From assembly GCA_947178145.1 (NCBI GenBank), contig CAMWXE010000010.1:1-64000 (forward strand): 64,000 nucleotides of DNA. Direction: 5' to 3'. Made by a program: the position numbers and the translations under genes. The notes under the pieces were generated by a model. The model was not told where the DNA came from. It did no database searches and worked only from the letters and a program-made list of their open reading frames with translations. Positions 1 through 8,467 of the stretch are shown here, one piece after another. The DNA comes from an uncultured Lachnospiraceae bacterium (GTDB taxonomy: Bacteria > Bacillota > Clostridia > Lachnospirales > Lachnospiraceae). Numbering within the stretch: position 1 is the stretch's first letter; every line of letters begins with the position of its first letter.

Positions 1-56
1 AACGCATCAGGAAGTATGGGTTTGCATTTAAAGGCAAAAAGTGTCTGATTGGGTAA
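1..56 (+). CDS. 3' end of an AAA-ATPase-like/PDDEXK_9 family gene (partial)
   Basis: The first 56 bases read on the plus strand as the last 17 codons of the PDDEXK_9 family, ending in the family's usual tail (KYGFAF..KKCLIG) and a TAA at 54-56. The same tail closes the intact copies at 38.9, 56.6 and 58.4 kb and the truncated copy at 1.7-2.0 kb. The rest of the gene lies outside the window, so whether it is intact cannot be judged. It is followed after 41 bases by the transglutaminase gene on the same strand. Confidence 0.8.
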   Translation, partial: RIRKYGFAFKGKKCLIG

Positions 57-97
57 AAGAACTTATGGCTTTTGTCAAAAGAGAAAGGAGTATATGA

Positions 98-964
98 ATG
101 AAAAAGAACACAAGTGTACGAAAGGTATTAAGAAATTTAGGAAAATGCTGTCTGTTGATTTGTATGATGAGCTTGTTCTACTCCATACCAGTATGTGCCG
201 AGCAGGCAGGAATCACACCTGAAAACTTTGATTATGAATGGTATCTTGAGAGGCATCCGGACCTTGCTGTTGTAGTATCTGCTGATGACAGGGAGACTGT
301 CTGGAACTTTTATCAGACAACCGGAAAGCCGGCCGGATGGATTGGGCGGATTACCAAAGAATATCTGATCGATGAGCAGTCCTTTGACTATGCAAGATAC
401 GCTGCGGAGTATCCCGACGCCACCGCCTATTGTGGATCGGATCCACATGCACTATATCAACATTATATGACAGTCGGGCTCCTGGAAGGCAGGAAAGCTT
501 ATTCTACTAACAGGAAAACAGAAGCCATCATCAAAATCTACGATCTCGCAGAAACGATCACCAAAGACTGTACGACTGACAGCCAGAGGATTAATGCCGT
601 CCATGACTGGATGGTGCGAAACATCGCATATGACTATGACAATTATCTTGCATCTTCTATCCCGGACTGTTCTTATACCCAGGAAGGCGCTATCTTATAC
701 GGGATAGCTGTATGTTCTGGATACGCCCACACGTTTAGCTCCTTTATGGATGTGCTTGGAATCGAATCCGAATACATAAGCGGACAGGGAAATGGCGGCG
801 GCCATGCATGGAATCGTGTAATGCTCAACGGAAGGTGGCTCTATATTGATGTCACATGGGACGATCCCGTACCTGACAGAGGACCAAATGCGCCAATCCG
901 CTATACCTACTACCTTGTCGAAGATCCGACATTTGGTGGGACGCATGTTCCTGATGAAAGATAA
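98..964 (+). CDS. Secreted transglutaminase-like (cysteine protease fold) protein
   Basis: This 288-residue protein has a lysine/arginine-rich N-terminus, a hydrophobic segment at about 17-32 and a signal-peptidase-like site near PVCA-EQ (34/35), so it is probably exported. Residues 160-260 form a transglutaminase-core domain with a visible catalytic triad: Cys206 (AVCSGYAH), His236 (GGGHAWNRV) and Asp251 (YIDVTWDDP). Before it are two similar short modules (about 42-80 and 95-133), each with FDY..Y....PD followed by a GR-type end, perhaps a small wall- or glycan-associated repeat. The start is fixed by GAAAGGAG seven bases before ATG; an overlapping ATG four bases earlier is in another frame. 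Such proteins cross-link or hydrolyse peptides at the cell surface; the substrate is unknown. It is monocistronic, ended by the terminator at 965. Confidence 0.85.
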   Translation: MKKNTSVRKVLRNLGKCCLLICMMSLFYSIPVCAEQAGITPENFDYEWYLERHPDLAVVVSADDRETVWNFYQTTGKPAGWIGRITKEYLIDEQSFDYARYAAEYPDATAYCGSDPHALYQHYMTVGLLEGRKAYSTNRKTEAIIKIYDLAETITKDCTTDSQRINAVHDWMVRNIAYDYDNYLASSIPDCSYTQEGAILYGIAVCSGYAHTFSSFMDVLGIESEYISGQGNGGGHAWNRVMLNGRWLYIDVTWDDPVPDRGPNAPIRYTYYLVEDPTFGGTHVPDER

Positions 965-1010
965 ATATGTAGCTGCCAAAGATGTCTTTGGCAGCTACAT
1001 ATTTTTGTTT
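965..1010 (+). terminator. Rho-independent terminator of the transglutaminase gene
   Basis: A perfect 18-bp inverted repeat (965-982 with 985-1002, two-base loop) follows the stop codon directly and runs into ATTTTTGTTT. It is one of the longest perfect hairpins in the window. The flanking A- and T-rich ends could make it work in both directions. Confidence 0.92.
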
Positions 1011-1294
1011 GAATCGTTTGGAACTATCCTCTTTTAAGCAACCCTGCCCATATCCAATGTGTAAACGGTAAAACGTGAATACCTATGCAAAACGGGAGCA
1101 ATCTTATATGATAATAGCAGATTTGCTCCAGTTCTTATTTCACTTCATATTTGTGGCGTGTTTCAAATTAAGGCAGAAACAGTTGACACCCCCCATTAGT
1201 CCTAATTTGGCGCAGAAATACCTCAGTGTTTTTGTTGCACTTATTTAGTCCTGTAGAATTGCATACATTTATTCACTTGCTTATTTATGTCTCC
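1011..1294. other. Gene-free stretch, probably containing the outer end of a decayed insertion sequence
   Basis: No coding frame with a ribosome binding site is seen. Near 1187-1200 there is a TTGACACCCCCC motif of the kind found at insertion-sequence ends, and the transposase fragment that follows at 1295 is read towards it. No terminal-repeat partner was found, so the boundary is a guess. Confidence 0.35.
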
Positions 1295-1693
1295 TTAATA
1301 CCCTAATACCTCCAGAAAATCGGGATATTCTTTTCCTGTAAGGAGTTCTATTGGACTTTTTCCAACACGTCCCCTGATCCTGCTCCAGTGGTATTTCCTT
1401 GTATTAAAATATACTTTCATCAATGTGAAATATTTCCCTGGTACAGTCCGTTTCAGATCCATATATACCCGGATCCTGCTGTTAAGGTTTTCAACCAGGC
1501 TGCTTGCCCTTTTTGTATGGTCTGGTATTCGGTTAAATTCCCGTCTTGCCATGGCATAATTGTCTTCCAAGAGTTCCCCCAGTCTGTATTCCAGCCGGAT
1601 ATACTCATCACTGGCTGTCTGGAAAGCTTTCTGGCGGTACATCATTTCAAAAGTTTCTAGCGGAATCCCTCTCTCCTGTGCGGTTTCGGCCAC
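1295..1693 (-). pseudogene. C-terminal fragment of a DDE-type transposase
   Basis: The 132-codon open frame carries the C-terminal signature of a group of DDE transposases: VENLNSRIR, a basic helix, an F-N-R stretch and GKSPIELLTGKEYPDFLEVLGY-type end. The N-terminal part with the first catalytic aspartates is missing, so it cannot be active. Its upstream edge (1693) falls exactly where the neighbouring plus-strand PDDEXK_9 fragment begins. This suggests the element inserted into that gene and both were later truncated. The exact IS family is not assigned. Confidence 0.6.
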
Positions 1694-2022
1694 ACCCCGA
1701 GCGTTTTTACCATGGCTTTGTGCTTGGCATGGTGGTCAATCTGGCAGGCCAATATAAAGTGCGCTCAAACAGGGAGAGCGGATATGAGCGCTATGATGTG
1801 CTGATCTAGCCGCTAGACAAGTCTGGTAAGGCTTTTATCTTTGAGTTTAAAGTGATGGATGTTGATGACGCTGAGGAGACGCTTGAGGATACACTTGCAA
1901 ATGCTCTTGCACAGATTGAGGAAAAACATTACGAAGCAGAGCTTATCGAGGAGGGCTTTGAACTGGAATGCATCAGGAAGTATGGATTTGCATTTAACAG
2001 GAAAAAGTGTCTGATTGGGTAG
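1691..2022 (+). pseudogene. 5'-truncated AAA-ATPase-like/PDDEXK_9 gene with an internal stop
   Basis: Plus-strand translation from about 1691 gives the C-terminal nuclease-like half of the family: PERFYHGFVLGMVVNL, SNRESGYERYDVLI, FIFEFKV and the closing KYGFAF..KKCLIG. Only the last third is present. A TAG at 1807-1809 interrupts the frame just after the predicted metal-binding aspartate (RYD), so it is dead. The 5' edge abuts the transposase fragment, and the 3' edge (base 2020) is where similarity to the paralogues stops and the group II intron remnant starts. Confidence 0.85.
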
Positions 2023-2105
2023 AAACCCAGTCACGTAGACATACCCCTTACGGGGCATACCCTCACAGAACCCAGCGTGCGGCTTTCCCGCACCGGACTC
2101 TTTGC
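2021..2105 (-). mobile_element. 3' end of a group II intron (domains V and VI), remnant
   Basis: On the minus strand 2100-2068 has the form of group II intron domain V: GAGTCCGG, then GTGCGG-GAAAG-CCGCAC, then a two-base bulge and a strand closing with GGGTTC. It is followed by TGTGAGGG and a domain-VI-like hairpin (ATGCCCC/GGGGTAT around 2041-2058). Similarity to the PDDEXK_9 paralogues breaks at base 2020, as expected for a 3' splice junction in antisense orientation. No reverse transcriptase gene is present; bases 2106-2343 show no recognisable coding sequence. It is a dead remnant. A secondary-structure search would settle it. Confidence 0.75.
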
Positions 2106-2343
2106 AAAACGAATGTTCATAATCGTTCTCTTACAGATCAACTCGTTCCGCCAATGTCTCCTGAGATAAATTTTCTCTTCCTAGCTATGCGCACTGATCA
2201 TCTCACTATTATTGTATAGCCACCTTCAAAAGCGTCAATTCAATCACAGTACATCCGCATGTGAACTTAAACTCACCTTTTTGGGATATCTGTAATTTCC
2301 TATCCTTTAACCAATGATTCATACTCCCCTCAGTACATCTTCC

Positions 2344-2968
2344 TTATCCCGGACACATGTATGCCGGGCTTTCCATTCCCACAACCTGTTTGCTTTGCGC
2401 TATCTGAACCTGTACCTGATTTCTCTCATAACTATCCACAAAGTACCTCTGTCGTCGCAGAACCAGTACATCCTTTATGCCGCCAAATGCCTCGTAAACT
2501 GCCTGACTGGCTCTGCCTAAATATTCCCTATATCTCATACCAGTCTTTTGCATCCCCTTCCTACATGCAACATATATAAATAGAACACATACAGCTGCCA
2601 TGATCATCATCAACACCGAAAACTGCCATTCAGTCACTAGCATAAACATACATATAAGCAAAATGGTAAGAGCATCTGATGTCAAACGGAAAACAGCATA
2701 CAGCACATTATAAACAGATGCAGTGTCTCCTGACACTCCTCTGCTCAAACACTTCCCATTATAAGAAAAATAAGTCCATTACGATCAACCTTTTGCAAAA
2801 ACGGAAATACTCTCACTATACGACTATCCAAAAAATGCTCCGGCTCCATTAACACACCCATTACAGGTATAATAATAGATACTCCTAAGCACTCCAGAGC
2901 TGAACCAAACAGTGTCAGAAGAAGAACCAATACACAAAGCATTTTCTGCGGACGATTTCCCCTGTTTC
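2344..2968 (-). pseudogene. Decayed ABC exporter (MsbA-type) transmembrane fragment
   Basis: Two minus-strand frames (2942-2745 and 2748-2344) encode pieces resembling the transmembrane half of the intact exporter at 25.2-26.9 kb. They are an N-terminal membrane segment (KMLCVLVLLLTLFGSALE) and a later stretch with YREYLGRASQAVYEAFGGIKDVLVLRRQ, which matches the family's coupling-helix region. About 60 residues are missing at the junction near 2746, and the frame changes there. Both the true start and the whole ATPase domain are gone. It is a leftover of an export system that once belonged to this or a previous polysaccharide locus. Confidence 0.75.
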
Positions 2969-3011
2969 TACGTCAAATTCGGGCAATTCTGATTCTATGA
3001 TACAGGACTGC

Positions 3012-3048
3012 TCGGATTTTGTATCGGTACATGCTATCCACCATTTAC
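3012..3048. repeat. 37-bp dispersed repeat, copy 1
   Basis: This stretch matches 20774-20810 in the same orientation with two mismatches. In the second copy it sits directly upstream of a glycosyltransferase start (minus strand). Here the neighbouring gene has been lost, so this copy is probably the leftover leader of a deleted or moved gene. Confidence 0.7.
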
Positions 3049-3051
3049 ACA

Positions 3052-3080
3052 TGGGAAGCCCTAATTTTATTGGCTTCCCA
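3052..3080. terminator. Hairpin downstream of rfbG, possible terminator
   Basis: Perfect 9-bp stem (TGGGAAGCC with GGCTTCCCA) and an 11-base AT-rich loop, about 70 bases beyond the rfbG stop. The U-tract on the minus strand is poor, so termination is possible but not certain. Confidence 0.4.
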
Positions 3081-3149
3081 TTAAATATTAACCATCAATC
3101 ATCTTATAAGTCCTAAAACATCCTGCAATTACGATGCTTAATCCTACAA

Positions 3150-4220
3150 CTATGTATCAGCATCAATAAACTCCTCTATCTGCTTCTCCATGCACTCTGC
3201 AACATCTTCACCCGCTATATATTTCACTGACCACTCCACAATCCTCTCCATCGCAGTCTCCACATTCCATCGTGGTCTCCAGTCAAATGTCGCTTTTAAT
3301 TTTGAGCAATCCAACTTCAAAAAGTTTGCTTCATGAGGACCGCCATCATACTGATTGATCCATTTGAGAGAATCTCCCGTAATCTCATTCCATTTATCAC
3401 AGAACAAAGTTACCAAATTACCAGTAGTCCAACAATCCGCATCATCTGGTCCTACATTATAGCTGCCTGCGAATTTTTTATCCTCATATTGAGCCTTTGC
3501 AATCATCAAATATGCCACAACTGGTTCGAGCACATGTTCATATGGTCTGGTAGAAAACGGATTTCTCACGATAATATCTTCCTTTTTCATTGCTGCTCTA
3601 ATACAGTCTGGAATGATCCGATCCGATGCAAAATCACCACCACCAATTACGTTGCCAGCCCTTGCTGTTGAGATCGCCACATCCATATCCTGAAAAAATG
3701 AATTGGAATAGCAGCTTGTGACAAGTTCTGAGCATGATTTTGAATTGGAATAAGGGTCAAAACCGTTCAATTCCTCATCCTCACGGTATCCCCACATCCA
3801 CTCTTTATTCAAATAAACCTTATCTGTCGTAACATTCACAAATGATTTTACAGATGGTGTCAGTCGCACACACTCAAGCACATTTACCGTCCCCATTACA
3901 TTTGTCTCGTATGTATATATCGGATTTTTGTATGATTCACGTACAATTGGCTGCGCTGCCATGTGAATAACAATTTCTGGTTGTGCCTGCGCGAATACTT
4001 CTTTCATATGAACCAGATCACGCACATCGCCCTCTATAGAATTAATCTGTTCTGACAAATGGCATATATCAAACAGGGCCGGTTCCGTTGGCGGCTTCAG
4101 GGCATAACCAGTCACTTTGGCCCCTGCCATGACTAAAAGTTTGCACATCCAAGAACCCTTGAAACCGGTATGACCCGTGATCAGAACATTTTTATTATCA
4201 TAAAACGAAATATCAAACAT
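3150..4220 (-). CDS. rfbG: CDP-glucose 4,6-dehydratase
   Basis: This 356-residue SDR has the Rossmann motif GHTGFKG (16-22), TTDK (131-134) and YSNSK (Tyr157/Lys161). RfbG-type features include the WMWGYREDE stretch and YEHVLEPVVAY near residue 225. It converts CDP-glucose to CDP-4-keto-6-deoxyglucose in the cytoplasm, the second step to 3,6-dideoxyhexoses. The start is supported by TAGGAGATAGCG before ATG. Its partners rfbF and rfbH lie 10-14 kb away on the same strand; the recombinase/IS1595 block between them probably explains the split. Upstream is the frameshifted methyltransferase, 47 bases away and likely co-transcribed. Confidence 0.93.
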   Translation of the reverse strand: MFDISFYDNKNVLITGHTGFKGSWMCKLLVMAGAKVTGYALKPPTEPALFDICHLSEQINSIEGDVRDLVHMKEVFAQAQPEIVIHMAAQPIVRESYKNPIYTYETNVMGTVNVLECVRLTPSVKSFVNVTTDKVYLNKEWMWGYREDEELNGFDPYSNSKSCSELVTSCYSNSFFQDMDVAISTARAGNVIGGGDFASDRIIPDCIRAAMKKEDIIVRNPFSTRPYEHVLEPVVAYLMIAKAQYEDKKFAGSYNVGPDDADCWTTGNLVTLFCDKWNEITGDSLKWINQYDGGPHEANFLKLDCSKLKATFDWRPRWNVETAMERIVEWSVKYIAGEDVAECMEKQIEEFIDADT

Positions 4221-4267
4221 CGCTATCTCCTACATGCATCTTTATCTCTTTTCCAACTATAACATCC

Positions 4268-5163
4268 CTATTTCTTTTTACAAATGACAGATAACACTTT
4301 CGTTTTTCCAAGTACACCCTTTTCATAATTCTCTTGAATATCAATGACACGAAAGCCATTACGTTCCACCAAAGTTTTCAATGCCTTCGGAGTATAAAAA
4401 TTAACATGCTCCGACATTGGCATATAGGGTTGTCCTTTTAAATGTAAATAGTGTTTGATCAACTTAATATTGCTATAATTGGAGTTGAATAGCAACTCTA
4501 TGTTTTTAATAATTGAAAACTTATCCTTGGCAAAAGGATTCTCACTTGGCACCTCTATGTAATAATACGTATCTGCTGAACCTATATCATACAATAATTT
4601 CATAAAGTCCCTTGGATAAGATACATGTTCCAACGTCATATTACACATTATAAAATCAAATTTATATTCCAACAATTTACTGTACTCTTTTATCTTCTCT
4701 ATCCCCTCCCTGTATATTTCTACATCAGAGATATCATATACATATTTTTTCTCCGTCCCTATCAATTCCGTAAAAGTTTCTCCCTGATTTCCGCCATAAT
4801 CAAGCGCTGTCCTGATTTTACCGGGTATGTTCTCTTTTATCAGTTTTACTATTACCCTCTGTTGTTCTTTCAATGCCATACTATCATTATTCATTGCATT
4901 ATTTATTTTCTCGGTATACCAACAGTCATGTTTTCCCTCATTTTTTGATATTCTGTTCCTCTGTACCCATCATACAACCGCTCTGATTCCTCCTCTGTCA
5001 ATCGCCTATCATAAAATGAAAAAGAACACTCCTCACAGTGACATAGATTGACATCATGGTTTTTATCTAAATCTTCTTTGCCAAATACTTTCTCTACCAG
5101 AAAATCTGATATTTTTGTTTTCCTCATTGATATTTTACTGCTTCCACATACTAAACATTCCAT
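4268..5163 (-). pseudogene. SAM-dependent methyltransferase with N-terminal zinc ribbon, frameshifted
   Basis: The first frame (5163-4903) encodes a zinc-ribbon head with CLVCG and CHCEEC cysteine pairs. The second (to 4268) encodes a class I methyltransferase with a glycine-rich motif (ALDYGGNQGE) and NMTLEHVSYP, a Methyltransf_12/23-type pattern. The second frame stays open upstream and reads KHDCWYTEKINNAMNND, which would join the first seamlessly if the A4 run at 4931-4934 (T on plus) had one more A. One full-length protein of about 298 residues was therefore probably split by a one-base loss. Zinc-ribbon methyltransferases of this kind modify NDP-sugars. The next gene is rfbG, so a CDP-sugar is the natural guess. 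It may be a phase-off state, a dead gene or a sequencing error. Confidence 0.75.
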
Positions 5164-5537
5164 ATAACTATACTCCCCTAAAAAATATGTTAATTTGCTA
5201 CTCTTTAATTTTCTGCATCATAAAAGTTTAATCGCTTCTCTTTAATAACAAGCGGCCAATTCATGAGTCTTCTACTATAAATAAACAAAGTTGAAATATT
5301 GCCAAAATAAAAATAATCCCAAAATAGAACCTCAAGTTTTTGAGTGTGTATACTATTTTTGTTAAGCTAACAGATAACCTACAAAGGATGATGCTTTATA
5401 GAAAACAGTATACACCATTCTATAACACTTTACAACTGCTTAAAAAAATACATCCGTTCGAGATGTTTTCGCAAACTACCATGAAACCTATTATAAATAT
5501 ACTGATATCCGTTTTTCTCTTAAATATCACGGAAAAA
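5164..5537. other. AT-rich gap without a recognisable gene
   Basis: The gap separates the methyltransferase from the cytidylyltransferase fusion. No frame with a ribosome binding site, no clear hairpin with a U-tract and no repeat was found. It may hold a promoter for the methyltransferase-rfbG pair, but no convincing -35/-10 pair was identified by eye. Confidence 0.3.
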
Positions 5538-7370
5538 CTATAGATTTTGAAAAGTATAGCCTTCGAACTCCTCTCGCAACGCACCTATCAATTTATTATT
5601 GTCATCTTCATTTCTCACTGCAAAACGTATGTATTGTCCTAACTTTATCTTGTCTGATAAATCTTTAATCAGTATCTTATGTTTTAAAAACAATTTCTTT
5701 GTTAATTCTCTTGATGTAATTTTTCCTGTCAATTCAACCATAATATAATTGGCCTGTGAGGGAATCACTCTTATTTCTGATATTTCTTCCAACTTATTCT
5801 GTAAACGCCTTCTCTCCCGTCTATACTTATTGAGTCCCTCAATATAATCTTTTTTATATTTTTCCTCTATCTGCATATAAAATTCTGCAAATGAATTAAT
5901 ATTCCAAATAATTGTTTCTTTCTTTAATATCCTAATTGCCTCTTTATTCCCAGAAGCAAGCACTCCCAACCGCAGTCCTGGAATACCGTATGACTCAGAA
6001 ATACTCTTTACGATGAACAACAACGGATTATTATCAAGAATACTCTGTTCCATTACAGATGGAGTTTCCTCCTCTGCAAAGTCGACAAATGACTCATCTA
6101 ATATAAGTGTTATATTCGTTTCTTTGACCCAATCGAGCAAATTTAAGATATCCTTTTTGGCAAGATAGTTTCCAGAAGGATTGTCCGGATTCACAATAAC
6201 AAGATTCTCTATCTCACTTTTATCAAAGAAATCTATAATATCCTGAACTGTATAAGTGAAATCTTTATTGTTAGGAGTAAATATAACTGAATTTTCTTCG
6301 TTATATCTAATTGTATATCCTTCAAATGTCGTCCTGACAAAACCTGTTTTTCCATTGAGACAACTCAGAAGAGCTTTGATCAGTTCTGCCGCCCCATTTC
6401 CGACCATGATATTTTCCTGATGCAAATTAAAGTTTTTTGCAGCTAACAATGAATTGACCTCCATTCCTGAGGGATAATGTGTCAAAAGTGTGTCAAAGCT
6501 TGCTTTGATCTCATCAATCATCTTCTGTGGTGGAAAATAAGGATTTACCAGATAGCAGAAATCCAACACTTGAGGATATCTCCAATACCCACCAAACCTT
6601 TTTTGCATCAATCTGACTTTCTCATTATCATCAGGCGCAAACATAGAAGCAGCAATATCTAAGTCCTGAATATCATCTATCTCATACCAAAGTTCTCCAT
6701 TTAGCCGCTTTGCTTTAATCTCTGGCTCATCAAGTATAGTTGTTACCACACGGAGAACCTGCTCATAGTACTCATTATCTCCAAGTGCCTTTGAATACGC
6801 ATCCAAAAAAGGAACATAATATGTCTCCGAAAAATGTTTGCTAAACTTGTATATGTTCACTGTTTTATAATATTCTTTTATCTCATTAAATCGGAACTGT
6901 TTTCCAGGAACAAATGCTTCTATACTATCATCTTTTGCCAGCTTTACACACGTTCCATCCATCCAGCTTTCATATTTGTCCACAAGTGCCAAAGTATCAC
7001 GCGTATCTTCAACTAGTGTTTTTAATACAGCCTCCTCAAAAATAAGATCAGATTCAAAGAGCAATGTGTCCTCCTTGCATAACCAATCCTTTGCCAGAGA
7101 AAGAGAATAAATATTATTTGTTTTGTCATAAATTGGATTATTAATATAGATGATTGGTGTATTAATATCAAGAGTCGCTATATAATCAATTAACTTCTGT
7201 CCCTCGTATCCTACAACAATCACGACTTTTGAGAGATGTAGTCCATCTATCTGATGAAGCATTCTGTCTATCAGAGTTACTCCATTTACTTTTACCATAC
7301 ATTTTGTATTGTTTTGGGTAAACTCCTTAAGCCGCCTTCCCATTCCTGCTGCTAAAATAATTGCCTGCAT
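5538..7370 (-). CDS. Bifunctional sugar-nucleotide-type cytidylyltransferase / PLP aminotransferase-fold fusion (LicC/PntC-like)
   Basis: The N-terminal ~235 residues are a LicC/MobA-type nucleotidyltransferase: AIILAAGMGRRL (3-14), a lysine at 24, VVGYEG (52-57) and ESDLIFEE (106-113). Residues ~255-610 are a fold-type I PLP domain of HisC/CobD type: NPDNPSGN (394-401), LDESFVDF (424-431) and the Schiff-base Lys455 in VKSISESYGIPGLRLG. ATG at 7370 has GGAGGAATCTTG upstream; a TTG one codon earlier is less likely. Such fusions are known among phosphonate/phosphocholine cytidylyltransferases. CMP activation of a small amino-alcohol phosphate or phosphonate, made or modified by the PLP domain, is the best guess. 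The next gene, 65 bases downstream-to-upstream at 7436, is licD, which would transfer the activated group to a glycan. The substrate is not proven. Confidence 0.8.
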   Translation of the reverse strand: MQAIILAAGMGRRLKEFTQNNTKCMVKVNGVTLIDRMLHQIDGLHLSKVVIVVGYEGQKLIDYIATLDINTPIIYINNPIYDKTNNIYSLSLAKDWLCKEDTLLFESDLIFEEAVLKTLVEDTRDTLALVDKYESWMDGTCVKLAKDDSIEAFVPGKQFRFNEIKEYYKTVNIYKFSKHFSETYYVPFLDAYSKALGDNEYYEQVLRVVTTILDEPEIKAKRLNGELWYEIDDIQDLDIAASMFAPDDNEKVRLMQKRFGGYWRYPQVLDFCYLVNPYFPPQKMIDEIKASFDTLLTHYPSGMEVNSLLAAKNFNLHQENIMVGNGAAELIKALLSCLNGKTGFVRTTFEGYTIRYNEENSVIFTPNNKDFTYTVQDIIDFFDKSEIENLVIVNPDNPSGNYLAKKDILNLLDWVKETNITLILDESFVDFAEEETPSVMEQSILDNNPLLFIVKSISESYGIPGLRLGVLASGNKEAIRILKKETIIWNINSFAEFYMQIEEKYKKDYIEGLNKYRRERRRLQNKLEEISEIRVIPSQANYIMVELTGKITSRELTKKLFLKHKILIKDLSDKIKLGQYIRFAVRNEDDNNKLIGALREEFEGYTFQNL

Positions 7371-7435
7371 CAAGATTCCTCCAATTCCTTCTACCCTGTA
7401 TAATCATATACTATATGCATTCCTTACCACAACAT

Positions 7436-8278
7436 TTACTTGACATACTTTTCTCCTGTCATATGTTGTGGTACTCTTTCTTCTTCCGGCGGTAATATCA
7501 TATAATCCCCATATGCTTTACTGAGTATCTCATGTGGATTTGCAGGTGCACAATATTCCTTACCATCAAACATAACCCTGCTGCCGTGACCAAACCATTC
7601 ATTTCTAAAAACAATCCTAAATGTCCTCCATGAATAATTACCCAAAAAGCAATATGGCGTATCGATGTTATTATATTTTGTTACATGTTTGTTATATCTG
7701 GTTATAATTTTCTTCATAGACATTCTTTTTCCAACACTGGAAAGAGTCCATATTATCATTCTCTGTATCACAGTATAATAATGATAATCCATAAATGTCC
7801 TATGCCCCATTGCCAACCCATAGTCAATAAGCAAATCAAAAAACAACTTCTTCTGCCTAAATTTTTTCTTAGGTAATGCATCGATCACAAAAATATCCAC
7901 ACATGCCTTTCCCATAATCTTACCTGCTGCCTCTGCTCCTACTTCTATATACTGCGCATGTGGCATAATCTGTTCCATCCAGATTATACGGTTTGTCCAA
8001 TCCATCCATTTCCCATTTGCAAAATCAGAGGGCTTATGCAACAGAAATCTGCCATCTTTCCATTCCTGTGCCACTACCCTCTCAAACTTAATAAATTCTT
8101 CTCTGCGAAATGATACATCCATATCGTCATCCCATGGTATTGGTCCCTTATGTCGCACTGCTCCTAACAACGTGCCACTGTCCAGATAGTAACAGATATT
8201 ATACTTTCTGCATACCCGATCAATCTCATCCAAAATCTGTTGGTTAATTTTCTGTACATATTGCACATCCTGATTCAT
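7436..8278 (-). CDS. licD: LicD-family phospho-group transferase
   Basis: This 280-residue protein has the LicD core: DSGTLLGAVRHKG (33-45) and PWDDDMDV (48-55), typical of nucleotidyltransferase-fold LicD/fukutin proteins. These enzymes transfer phosphocholine, phosphoethanolamine or similar groups from a CDP carrier to a glycan. It sits 65 bases upstream of the cytidylyltransferase fusion, which matches the licC-licD pairing seen elsewhere. A 64-base piece of this gene (about 8012-8075) is repeated in inverted orientation at 10589-10652. Ribosome binding is by AAAGGATAGG or a nearby purine run. The symbol reflects the family, not a proven substrate. Confidence 0.88.
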   Translation of the reverse strand: MNQDVQYVQKINQQILDEIDRVCRKYNICYYLDSGTLLGAVRHKGPIPWDDDMDVSFRREEFIKFERVVAQEWKDGRFLLHKPSDFANGKWMDWTNRIIWMEQIMPHAQYIEVGAEAAGKIMGKACVDIFVIDALPKKKFRQKKLFFDLLIDYGLAMGHRTFMDYHYYTVIQRMIIWTLSSVGKRMSMKKIITRYNKHVTKYNNIDTPYCFLGNYSWRTFRIVFRNEWFGHGSRVMFDGKEYCAPANPHEILSKAYGDYMILPPEEERVPQHMTGEKYVK

Positions 8279-8340
8279 ATTGCATTCCTATCCTTTCTCC
8301 TATCTGTCTTTTCATGTCAAATATTTTTTTGACATCCTAA

Positions 8341-8410
8341 TAAAATATTTATCAAATGACTTTCTCCCCAAACCAGAAATAGTAATCCTCAAGTGTCCAA
8401 CTAAAGGATT
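8341..8410. repeat. Left arm of a ~70-bp inverted repeat flanking the recombinase gene
   Basis: The 70 bases are the reverse complement of 9552-9620 with about six differences including one indel. The arm lies between licD and the recombinase gene, 57 bases before the recombinase start, so the recombinase promoter is inside the segment bounded by the two arms. The arrangement is that of an invertible segment or of a decayed mobile element's ends. Confidence 0.88.
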
Positions 8411-8467
8411 TTTACGATATAATATCTTTGTAGCTAACATACAAAAGAGGAAAGGTGGAATGTACAA

